Shown in pieces: positions 53,979 to 64,000 of a stretch of DNA of 64,000 nucleotides. How positions within the stretch are numbered: the first letter of the stretch is position 1; each line of letters starts with the position of its first letter. The position numbers and the translations under genes are program-made. The stretch is from Canna indica (taxonomy: Eukaryota; Streptophyta; Magnoliopsida; Zingiberales; Cannaceae): NCBI GenBank assembly GCA_034359265.1, contig CP136893.1, positions 27,412,001 to 27,476,000 on the forward strand. Reading direction: 5' to 3'. The notes below the pieces were generated by a model. That model made no database searches and was not told the origin of the DNA. It saw nothing but the letters and a program-made list of their open reading frames with translations.

Positions 53979-56349
53979 TGTTGGGTGGGAATAACAAATG
54001 CAGTGGAAATAGCAATTTAAAAAAATTCGAAACATCCCAAAACAACAATCTACTTTAGCAACAATTAAGGAATTCAATCTACGAGAGAAAGGGAAAGGTA
54101 TACCTTATACCGCGGTTGGATAGGGTGCTCCTATTCTCGTATCAAGACACCCACATGCACGTCCTCCAATGATAGTCCACACCAGGCGCCTCGCAACAAA
54201 GGGGCAACGAACAATCGGACTCGTTGTGGCTCAACGGAGACGCTTTCTCAAACCTCGAAACCTCAAAGGCTAGGGCCGGCCATTCCACCAAGAACCGGGC
54301 TCCAAAACGCTAGGAAGAGGAGATGAGAAATCAATGGAACGAAGAGGTAGATCGAAGAGTACCTCGCTGTCCTTGTTCGAAATCCTCCAAGTGGATGAAG
54401 TAGGCGGCACAGCCAAGTAGAAGACACCCTGAAATTTGGCTTCGTAAACGACCGGGAAGGAGGAAGTAGATGGCAGACCACCAATGGAGAGGAGGAAGAA
54501 CTAATTCACCAACCCCACCCATGGGGTGCTTGGCCACAATTGATAGAAGAGGGGGGTGGCTACAAGGTAGACCCGGCCTGCCCTAAAAACTCTCTTCTCG
54601 GAATTTAAAATTTCGGGGTTTGCCTCCAAATATAATTCATATTTTAATAGTTTCATAATTAATTCAAAATTAATTAAATCTAATAAAATATAAACTTTAA
54701 TTTATCTCTATAAATTAAGAGCCTACAAATAAGAATGATAATTATCTAAACAAACAAATTCCCTAAAATGTAGGAAAATGGTTTATCTAAATAATTCAAT
54801 TCTTATTTATTAATAGAATTATGATTTATCCTTATAAATCATACATCTATTAATTTTATGATTTATCTCCATAAATCATATTATTATTAATTAGAATTTA
54901 TCCAAATAAATTAATTCCTAATTAATCGATTAGGCTCATGGTTGAAAACTAATTTTCCCACAATGTATATTTGATTCAAAATCAAATTATATTTAATTCA
55001 TAATTAAATATATTTCTGGTCAAATAGTTCATTAAATATTTAATTCATAATTAAATTTAATCAATTACATGAAATATTTTCATGTGTCAATCCCTACAAT
55101 TTAGGGATGCCCTACAAATTAGGAATACCGAGGAACTCTTCCCTCGCGCATTCGTTCCTATAGGAAATAAATTTCCTATCGTGTCCATAAACGAGATCCG
55201 TGGTCGAGTTGCAGCATGTCCATGCTAGTAGACATATATGGCCGCATTCGGACTTTATCTCATAAGGTCTGTTACGAGGTTAACCTGTTGTGTGCGACCC
55301 ATTGGGCCCCACACTAAGCTATAGTAGTGAGTTGTGCATAAACGGAGAGTCGGATCCGATAGAACGACTTCTATTCGAATCTTACGAGCCTCCACTAAAC
55401 CCTTTTAGTGTGGTCGTGAGGGACTCCACTCACAAGTCAAGATTGACGTCTAGCAACATGTCATGACTACCCGGATAGTGTGAGGTTCAATCTACAGGGA
55501 TTGAACGCCCTTCGGTGATTAGTTATCGTGCAACTAAATTCCTCGATTATAATGTCCCGAAGTCGGCAAGGGTACGGAAGAAGTGTCAAACCCTAATACC
55601 GATTCATATGTATGCCACCCGCCAAGATGTAGTCTCAATAATGAAACATCAAAAAGATCTTCCTGACTTTCATGTCTACTCTGGCGAGAGATTCCCGAGT
55701 TGACACTTGTAGGGACACATAGGACATTATCTCCTCTTTCTAGGAGTAACAGATTCCATGTTGGTTGCTCACCTACCTCCATGAATGCTTCCCCATGCCC
55801 AGTAATACCCGACACATGACGCTGAGGGCCACGTAGGGATAGAACCAAAGCAATGGGTCGTCACTCACAAGGTAACCATGACAACCTCATGTCCAAGGAC
55901 TACTTGCACCTACTATCACCCGAGGAACATCCTATTGACACTCATGTAAGGATTTCATTATGTGTTCCTCATGTAGGTCCGTTTAGTGAACTCATTCACT
56001 AATGAGCACCTGCACTTGTATATTAATGACGGCTCATAGGTAACTGTGAGATCAACTACCCCTATCGTATAGGGCATATACCAAGTGCACTAGTCTATCC
56101 GGAATCATCAATCCCCTAATCGGTGATCTTATGACTAGGAACATTTAGAACATGAGCATCTGGATTAGAACATTTAGAACTAGCATGATCTCATTATGGC
56201 CTTAGAATCATTTGCCCGAATTCTTGGGGTTCATCATAATCTTTAGAAATAAAGATGCAGCATATGATGAAAAGTTGCATCATAAAATTGATTACTCTTG
56301 AATAGTCCCTGAACACATCGATATGTGATTGGCTCAAGGGTACCTTTCA
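53979..56349 (-). repeat. 3' LTR of copia-2, 2371 bp
   Basis: Plus-strand edges TGTTGGGTGGGAATAAC and GGGTACCTTTCA. It matches 61348-63199 over its first 1.85 kb. The short frame at 55515-55703 and its counterpart at 62880-63068 are the same LTR segment and not a gene. Confidence 0.85.
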
Positions 56350-56459
56350 ATCTCCCACTTGCACTTTAGCCAATCATCCTGGTATCTGTATACCAATTGT
56401 AGTGGTGATTGAATCTGCTGCTGTGGCAATCAATTTAATCTACATCAATATCTTTCAAT

Positions 56460-58600
56460 CATCACTTCTTTCCAACGATGAGGTGACACCGCCTTTTAAG
56501 AAAAGCAATGATATTCACGGGATCTTAGTTCCTTAACTTTGAGCAACAGTCCTAGTATTGTCATACGATACCGGTGCTGAACTAGCAACCTCAGGAAGAG
56601 CTCCCAATGAATGATATACTCCTTTATCTGATGCTATCCTAAGCGGTAGAGTAAGTAGCAAAGCATAAAGCCTTAGTCATCTTATCGATTACAGTACCCA
56701 GCTAGGAATACTTTTCTACTTACTACACCACCATTAAAGGTATCCTTATACCATCATATGATTTCATCATCGTATAGAGCACCTCTCATCCTTCTCAAGT
56801 ACCTGAGAGAGTTCTCCATTTGCTCTTCAATGTTATTCTCCAGGGTTTTGCTCGAAAACTGTCAGATACCTCTAAGGTATAAGCAATATCAAGCCAAGTG
56901 CAAAGCATTGCATGATGGATCCCACTGCCGAAGCATAATAGATTGTTCTCACCCTTTGTTTATCCTTAGATGTCTAAGGAGACATCATCTTTAAGAGACT
57001 GATTCTATGACTCATAGGCAAGTAACCTCTCTTTTACTGCCTTCTATGCTAAAACTCCTTAGCATTGTATCAATATACATGGGCTAGGGCAATCCTGGCA
57101 TCCTTTCAGACCTATTCCCTATAGATCTTAATACTGAGTATATAGGAGGCCTTTCCTAGATGAACCATGGAGAATCAATATGGGTAATAGCTGGAGTATG
57201 GGAACTTGTTTTTCCCACACGCATGTCATACAATATGACTATACTCCCACTAAACACCTTGTCTATACAAGGTTCAACCATATTTTTGATAAAAACAAAA
57301 CCATTTTGACTATCTCATCAAAATGAATGTTTCAATTATACGATGCTAGCTGTAGTCCATAAATGGACCTCTGCTGCTTGCATACCTTACTTGGCCCAAC
57401 CAAGGATACGAACTCCTTTGGCTATGTTATATAGACTTCTTCATAAGGGAAGAACGCAGTCTAGACACTCACTAGCCAGATCTTGTATTCATAGTACGCA
57501 CTGATGGCTAGCAATATCTTGATGGACTTAAGCGCTGGAACTAGTGAGAATGACTTATTATAGACAAGCTATTGTCTGGGTTAGATCTTATAAGTCCACA
57601 TCTTTCCAGCTGCTCATATCTCTCCTAAAGATCCACCTGCACCCTATAGGAGTTATCCTTTTTGAGCCGATCAACCAAAGTCCATACTTTGTTTGAGTCC
57701 AATTTGGATTTGCATAATGCCATCACATAGTGTCAACATATTTGACCATTAAGAGATCGCAGATTGCCTGAATTTAGATCATACCCTATGGCTAGATATC
57801 ATCACTCAAGCAGTATACGTAGTCTCCTAGAAGAGTGATGAGAAGTAATAATTACATCGATTGGTTTAACTTGTGGACTTTCCATTAGTTGTTGCGATTT
57901 TATTTGTGGTTGCTGAACTTCACCAAGTTCAACATATCTTCCACTCCCACTTTCCTTGAAAAACTCCTTTTTCTCAGAAAATGGTGACGAAACTCCTTTT
58001 GTTCAGTTGGGAGAACTTGATACCCAAAATACTTTTAAGGGTATGCCTCAACATTTGCACATGGTCAAGTTTGTTATACATAGGCAACCCCAAATCATGA
58101 GATGTCTCATACTTGATTTCTTGCCACTCCATATCTTATATGGTGTATCAGAGACATACAAACTTATGGCCGCTACAATAGCTTATCCCCTAAAAAGAGA
58201 TTGGAAGCTAAGTATGGATTGCATCATATCCAATAGGGTGTGATTCCTCCTTTCAGACACACCAATGTGTCAGGAAGGGTCCATACAGAGACAATCTTAT
58301 TGTCTTCGAGATAATTTACAAACCTAGTGGATAAATATTCTCTGCCTCGATCCAATTGAAGGCCTCTACTACTTTTTCAAATATGTTTCTTTAACTTCAC
58401 ATTCATACTCCTTAAATGATTCAAAGGTATCGGGTTTGTGCCCAAACATGTGGACGTACCCGTGCCTAATCATATCATAGGAGTATTCTTTCTAGCTTGA
58501 GTTATTATCGGCCTGCATACACCTATGTTGGCCAACTCTAATCAACTCAGCGAGCCTTTCGCCAGGTTTGGTGAACAGAGACTCGATCAGAATCTTCGTG
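56460..58600 (-). pseudogene. Copia-2 pol remains (integrase, reverse transcriptase, RNase H)
   Basis: Phrases read on the minus strand across many stops and frameshifts. From the integrase end, GVSERRNHTLLDMMQSILSF (about 58260-58200) and TPYKIWSGKKSSMRHLMIWG (about 58140-58080). From the reverse transcriptase, LAISAYYEYKIW (about 57515-57480), KVCKQQRSIYGLQLAS (about 57390-57340) and ASAVGSIMHAMLC (about 56945-56905). The order is integrase before reverse transcriptase, which is the copia order. The YVDD active-site motif could not be recovered. Completely non-functional. Confidence 0.75.
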
Positions 58601-59099
58601 AGACACACTTCTCAAGTTCTGACTGCGATTCATAATCGCCCAAATTCATAAAGCCATGAAGTAGGGGAGGTTAATTTTATCTCTTTGTGCGTTCGTACCA
58701 AAAATATTTATCATTAACTTTTAAAAACCATTAAAGCAATTGAAATTGGTCCAGTCGCATGTAACTCATCAGAATGGTTCATGCGACAACTATTACCTTT
58801 GAAAGAACTTTTCACAACCTTGTTTAGATAACAAAGGAAAAATGACGTTCTTTTATTAACACTGGACCAAATCAATTACAACGGTCTTGTTGAACAGAAG
58901 ACTTATACGATAGGTTCCTACAGCTAAGGCTACAACTCTTGCGCCTATCGCCTTCCCGAAGGTCATAGTTGCTTTTTGTCAAGTCACCTACTTTTCTTCT
59001 TCTCCTGCAACATCTTACAGATGATGATTGATATCAAATACCCAGTATCGAATACCATAAAGTAGAGTTTGATGACGAAGTATTTTCTATAACGTACGC

Positions 59100-59948
59100 A
59101 CCCAAAGCGGCGGTTTCAAAAACCATCTTTAGTTTTAGCTCTGTACAATACTCCTTGCAGTTGCACTTCTAGTGGCCATTTTTACCACATTGGTAGCAGG
59201 TGCTATTAGGAACAACTTTCCCTTTGTTCTTGATATTTCTCATGGGTTTCACAGTTCTGTTTTTTACTTTGTTTTTAATAGAGTATAACTTTGCCTCAGA
59301 GGCATCTCCCACTAACAATACTGTGTCATTATCCTTCATAAGGTGGGACTCGGCAGTCTTCATCATATTAAGGAGCTCGGTAAGCGAGACATCCTGTTTG
59401 TTTATGTGGAAGTTATCAACAAACTGTGAAAATGAATCCGGGAGGGATTGGAGCACTAAGTCCTGACATAGTTCCCTGTCCATGGAGAACCCCAACCTCT
59501 CTAACTCTTCAATCAAATTGATTAGTTTGAGGACATGGGTCTCAACATGAGTGTTATCCTCCATTTTGGCACGGAAGAGTTGTTTAGATAATGTGTACCT
59601 AGTTGTCCTCATATGCTTACCATACAACAACTTGAGGAGATCGAGGATAGCTTCGGTATCCAAATATTCATGTTGCTTTTGCAACTCATCGGACATGGAT
59701 GCCAACATTATGCATTGAATAGTGGTGTTATCTTCACTCCAAATTTCTTGCAACTTCTTATAAGCCGTCTTCTCTTCCTCGATGTAATCCCCTTCCCCAA
59801 GGGGTGGCATCAGTCTCGGAGAATCAAGAATGTGAGACAAATTCTCATAAATGAGGACGATCCTCAAATTTTGCATCCAATCGACGTAATTTGGTCCAGT
59901 TAATTTATTTTCATTGATGAAGCAATCTAACGACGATAAAGGCGACAT
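59100..59948 (-). CDS. Copia-2 gag, intact to the zinc knuckle
   Basis: A 259-residue open frame starting MSPLSSLDCFINENKLTGPN at 59948. Characteristic parts are YVDWMQNLRIVL, TRYTLSKQLFRAKMEDNTHV, LNMMKTAESHLMKD and a Lys/Arg-rich linker (KNKVKNRTVKPMRNIKNKG). Its zinc knuckle, CYQCGKNGH, is cut by a stop at 59169-59171 (GKNGH, stop, KCNC), which also breaks the link to pol. Gag forms the virus-like particle of the retrotransposon in the cytoplasm. This is the best kept protein of the element. The start follows a leader of about 1.4 kb, and no competing upstream ATG in frame was seen. Confidence 0.75.
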
Positions 59949-61347
59949 GATACGCTACAAAGAAATAGAGACATAAATGAGCACATATTCCACATGCATG
60001 TTTATTGAGGTCTTTTAATTAAACATGTCTCCCACTAGTTTTCGTGGTTCCATAATACCCTCCGGTTTGGAAGCGGGAAGCCCTCATTGTAGACTTCCTT
60101 AGGATGAAAATGGAATCCCACTTCTCCTACTCGGGTCTCGCATGTATCACGACAAAACCTAATAGGTCCATGGGTAGGTAACTCTTTACCGATCACACCA
60201 CTATGTGACTTCCATATGTTTTTGCCTCTAGGGCAACCAAGGTCTTGTGTGTGCACAACAAACCAAGGAGCCCTAGTTGAGTCAGACCCATCGTTTGTAT
60301 TTCCTAGAGAGAAAACAACCACCCCTAAGTGTAGCTCGACAAGGTAAGTTATGTTCAAGCCGGTAGCAAAGACACAAGTCGGATATGTGCCTTATGAGGT
60401 GCAACGTGTCTATCAGCATAAAAGGCCTTGTGTGCGCACAACAAACCCGTTGTGACAATAGACACACTTGTCCCTCATAACAATGGAAGGCATGGCCAAT
60501 ATTTCTTAACATCTTTGCCATTCAGACTCAATATTATTGGAGAGTTTCTTCATACAATTATAATTTATCTAAGCAATCAACAATTGAAGCAAGAGCAATA
60601 AATAAAAGCATAAAGTAAATAAGGATGATTATGGATGTTCTAACGGTTCCACCTGAGCCACCGTGCTCTAGTCGTCATCAATATGGTGTCGAAAACTTCC
60701 TCTCCGCGCGTGCACCAAAACGTGGCAGCAAGCGTGCTCGTCGCGAATCTGCCCCCAAACTTCTAATTTTACAAAAATAAAAGAAGAAGACCCCAAACAA
60801 CCCTTGGGGAAAGGTTTAAGGAGAGGGAGAAGTGAATTACAATCAAAATTCTCAAGAGGAAGGCAGGGGTACGCATGCCCTATTTAAAAATTACAAAGCT
60901 AAAATTTTATAAATTTAAAAGCAATCATCACAACCACGTTTTACACACAGTCACATGCACATAGGGCTCATATATCCATGATCATCCTTTCATGCATCAC
61001 ATCATATATGAAAAATAAAGGAAAAAATAAAATCCAAAATCGCGCAAATCCGATCACGTTTCCACCCAAAATGGTTCAAACAACACATGCTGAATTTTTT
61101 CGGTTCTCGAGGCTGTTCAACCATGAACCGACGGGATTTTTGAGTTTAAATTCTGTCCAAAATCAATATGGACAGTAGGCTTCCACCTCGATTCATCATA
61201 TGAACTATGGAGACAAGAAAACGACTCAACAACCTCTGAAAACAAAAACCGGGCAGCATTACATTTAGGGAGCGAATGGTTCGTAAACGTGATCAAAACG
61301 CGAAATAAAAATTTCAAAATTTTGCTAAAGGTGGGTTCTGATACCAT
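59949..61347 (-). other. Copia-2 leader and primer binding site
   Basis: Next to the 5' LTR the minus strand reads TGGTATCAGAACCCACC (61331-61347), a primer site for initiator tRNA-Met close to TGGTATCAGAGC. The rest of the leader has no recognised gene. Short minus-strand frames at about 60035-60520 contain no known domain. Confidence 0.65.
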
Positions 61348-63199
61348 TGTTGGGATGGGAATAACAAACGCAGTGGAAATAGCAATTTAAAAAAATTGAA
61401 ATATCCCAAAACAACAATCTATTTTAGCAACAATTAAGGAATTCAATCTACGAGAGAAGGGGAAAGGTATACCTTATACCGCGGTTGGATAGGGTGCTCC
61501 TATTCCCGTATCAAGACGCCCACATGCACGTCCTCCAATGATAGTCCACACCAGATGCCTTACAACAAAGGGGCAGCGAACAATCGGACTCGTTGTGGCT
61601 CAACGGAGACGCTTTCTCAAACCCCAAAATCTCAAAGACTAGGCCGGCCCTTCCACCAAGAACCAAGCTCCAAAACGAGAGAAAGAGCAGATGAGAAATC
61701 AATGGAATGAAGAGGTAGATCAAAGAGTACCTCGCTATCCTTATTTGGAATCCTCCAAGTGGATGAAGTAGGCGGCACACCCAAATAGAAGACACCCCGA
61801 AATTTGGCTTCGTAAAAGACCGGGAAGGAGGAAGTAGATGGCCAGCCACCAATGGAGAGGAGGAAGAACTAATTCACCAACCCCACCCAAGGGGTGCTTG
61901 GCCACCATTTATAGAAGAGGGGGGCGGTTACAAGGTAGACCCGCCCCCCCTAAAAACTCTCACCGAAATTCAAAATTTCGGAGTCTGCCTCCAAATATAA
62001 TTCATATTTCAATGGCTTCATAATTAATTTGAAATTAATTAAATCTAATAAAATATAAATTTTAATTTATCTCCATAAATTAAGAGCCTACAAATAAGAA
62101 TGATAATTATCTAAACAAACCAATTCCCTAAAAGGTAGGAAAGTAATTTATCTAAATAATTCAATTCTTATTAATTAATAGAATTATAATTTATCCTCAT
62201 AATTCATATATCTATTAATTTTATGATTTATCTCCATAAATCATATTCTTATTGATTAGAATTTATCCAAATAAATTAATTCCTAATTAATCGATTAGGC
62301 TCATGGTTGAAAACTAATTTTTCCACCATATATATTTGATTCAAAATCAAATTATATTTAATTCATAGTTAAATATATTCTCGGTCAAGTAGTTAATTAA
62401 ATATTTAATTCATAATTAAATTTAATCAATTACATGAAATATTATCATGTGTCAATCCCTACAATTTAGGAATGCCCTACAAATTAGGGTTACCGAGGAA
62501 CTCTTCCCTCGCACATTCGTTCCTATAGGAAATAAATTTCCTATCGTGTTCGTAAACGAGATCCGTGGTCGAGTTGCAGCATGTCCATGCCAGTAGACAT
62601 ATATGGCCGCATTCGGACTTTATCTCATAAGGTCTGTTACGAGGTTAACCTGTTGTGTGCGACCCATTGGGCCCCACACTAAGCTATAGTAGTGAGTTGT
62701 GCATAAACGGAGAGTCGGATCCGATAGAACGACTTCTATTCGAATCTTACGAGCCTCCACTAAACCCTTTTAGTGTGGTCGTGAGGGACTCCACTCACAA
62801 GTCAAGATTGACGTCTAGCAACATATCATGACTACCCGGATAGTATGAGGTTCAATCTACAGGGATCGGACGCCCTTCGATGATTAGTTACCGTGCAAAT
62901 AAATCCCTCGATTATAATGTCCCGAAGTCGGCAAGGGTACGGAAGAAGTGTCAAACCCTAATACCGATTCATATGTATTCCACCCGCCAAGATGTAGTCT
63001 CAATAATGAAACATCAAAAAGATCTTCCTGACTTTCATGTCTACTCTGGCGAGAGATTCCCGAGTTGACACTTGTAGGGACACATAGGACATTATCTCCT
63101 CTTACTAGGAGTAACAGATTCCATGTTGGTTGCTCACCTACCTCCATGAATGCTTCCCCATGCCCAGTAATACCCGACACATGACGCTGAGGGCCACGC
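61348..63199 (-). repeat. 5' LTR of copia-2, interrupted by hAT
   Basis: Matches the left LTR until CTGAGGGCCACG, where the left copy continues GTAGGGATAG-type sequence and this one switches to hAT terminal sequence. About 500 bases of the LTR are therefore outside the window. Confidence 0.85.
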
Positions 63200-64000
63200 A
63201 TAGTTTTAAATGGCGCACGGCGCACAAAGGCGCAAAGGGCTCTTGGAGCCATGGCGCAAGGCGCAAGGTTACGGCGCGCGCCATAACGAGGCGAGGCGCA
63301 AAAATAAAATAAAATTATAAAATATATTTTGTACATAAAATCACATCATTAAAAAAATAATTAAAAATAATTATAGAACATGAGAACAACAAGTTTAATA
63401 TTATTTAAAAAACAAGTCAACATCAAGTTTAACATCATTAAAAAACACGCCTAACATCAAGTTCATCATCAAGTTCAACATCATTAAAAGAACATGAGAA
63501 TAACAAGTTCAACATCATTAAACCAATAGACTATTCATCATCTAGATCTAAATCTAGATCTTCGTCTTCATCAATCTCATAATCAAAAAGTTTGGAATAT
63601 TGAAAAGGGACAGGGTTTCCTTCTCCATCTTCTCTTTCTTCTTCTTCTCCAGAAGATTCATTTATGAGTCTTTGGTGACTTGGGACCTTGGAAGAGCTTG
63701 CTTTTCCTTTGTCCTTTTGTCTTATAGATCTAGTGAGCCGTTCAGGCTCTTCTGCTCCACTAGCTCTAGCAACTGTGTCCCATGTCAAAGGCTCATCCTC
63801 AAATACCAAGTCGTCATCATCTTGTTCATCCTCAGGTCTACCAATCAACCATTCATTGCTAGCATCAATACCTTCCAAAGAAATAGGGTCGACGCGGTCA
63901 CGTGCATCATATCGACGCTTCAATGTTCGGTTGTACTTCACAAAAACCAAATCATTTAAGCGTTGTGCATCCAACCTATTTCTTTTTTTGGTATGAATCT
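63200..64000 (-). mobile_element. hAT element, left end, running off the window
   Basis: It begins CATAGTTTTAAATGGCGC inside the copia-2 LTR. That terminus resembles the CATGGTTTAAAA ends of the hAT at 50372. The first 100 bases are filled with GGCGC, GGCGCAAGGCGCAAGG and GCGCGCGCC phrases, a subterminal pattern common in plant hAT elements. The duplication and other end lie outside the window. Confidence 0.7.
63531..64000 (-). CDS. hAT transposase, C-terminal part (partial, open to the window edge)
   Basis: The frame enters from beyond 64000 and ends at a stop at 63531-63533. Residues read KKRNRLDAQRLNDLVFVKYN, then a segment with ISLEGIDASNEWLIG and DLVFEDEPLTWDTVARASGA. This matches the tail that follows the dimerisation domain in DUF659-type plant hAT transposases. 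The end is strongly acidic (a Glu/Asp run and EDEDLDLDLDDE). No stops or shifts in this part, so the element could be fairly young. The methionine at 63974 is internal, not the start. Confidence 0.75.
   Translation of the reverse strand, partial: IHTKKRNRLDAQRLNDLVFVKYNRTLKRRYDARDRVDPISLEGIDASNEWLIGRPEDEQDDDDLVFEDEPLTWDTVARASGAEEPERLTRSIRQKDKGKASSSKVPSHQRLINESSGEEEEREDGEGNPVPFQYSKLFDYEIDEDEDLDLDLDDE

Larger units (their letters stand above)
53979..63199 (-). mobile_element. Copia-2, minus strand, both LTRs present
   Basis: Order on the minus strand: 5' LTR (right, from about 63199 to 61348, interrupted by an hAT element), primer site, leader, gag (59948 to about 59140), integrase and reverse transcriptase remains (58600-56460), polypurine tract (AAGTGGGAGA at about 56353-56362), and 3' LTR (56349-53979). 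Termini are TGAAAGG...CCCAACA on the minus strand. The LTRs differ by scattered substitutions and small indels, many of them transitions. Target duplication cannot be checked because the far end lies outside the window. Confidence 0.85.

Noticed and set aside
55515..55703. 62-codon frame repeated at 62880-63068
   Set aside because: The same LTR segment of copia-2 in its two copies; no sign of coding beyond that.

Overview
This is plant nuclear DNA: an AT-rich, intron-bearing stretch built almost wholly from transposable elements of types typical of angiosperms (CACTA, hAT, Ty1-copia, Ty3-gypsy of the Athila/Tat kind, L1-type LINE and MITEs). Only one ordinary host gene is supported, a GC-rich class I small heat-shock protein at 32.1-32.6 kb with a TATA box and heat-shock elements. 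Its GC-rich coding bias hints at a monocot, but the species cannot be fixed from this window.

Layout. 1-3409: 3' half of a CACTA transposon on the minus strand (copy A), with mostly open reading frames. 4.2-8.9 kb: remains of an Ac/RICESLEEPER-like hAT element, split by a solo LTR (5998-7789). 8.9-22.8 kb: a nested pile. A plus-strand gypsy (called gypsy-2 here; gag at 9.9-12.3, protease at 20.2-21.0 kb) has been interrupted by a solo LTR (10579-11956), by a second type of solo LTR (12293-14985) and by a truncated minus-strand Athila-like element (15.0-20.2 kb). A 109-bp tandem repeat follows at 21.4-22.3 kb. 22.8-27.0 kb: a plus-strand copia with 5' LTR, primer site and decayed gag, itself split by a third solo LTR (24134-25448). 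27.0-31.7 kb: a gypsy LTR piece, overlapping MITEs and a long TATTA microsatellite.

32-34.1 kb: the heat-shock gene and a perfect hAT-type MITE. 34202-41228: a complete CACTA element (copy B) with terminal repeats and a 3-bp ATT target duplication, but with broken genes. 41.4-47.5 kb: an L1-type LINE whose reverse transcriptase has lost a catalytic aspartate. 47.5-49.6 kb: remains of another LINE (minus) and a SIRE-like copia (minus). 49.6-54.0 kb: a gypsy 5' LTR and leader, interrupted by an hAT element (50372-53922) with an exact 8-bp duplication. 54.0-63.2 kb: a minus-strand copia with both LTRs, whose right LTR is cut by a further hAT element that runs off the window.

How it fits together. 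Target-site duplications and interrupted frames let the order of insertions be read in several places: the solo LTRs are younger than the gags they split, and the 50-54 kb hAT is younger than the gypsy leader it sits in. Most element genes are dead. In the 50-54 kb hAT the decay is by in-frame stop codons that each could come from one C-to-T change, as expected for methylated DNA. I found no clearly new biological system; the most useful observations are the inverted CACTA pair, the repeated solo-LTR family with GGTCGACC/CGATCGAT-rich cores, the 109-bp array, and the truncated Athila-like element between duplicated pieces of gypsy-2.
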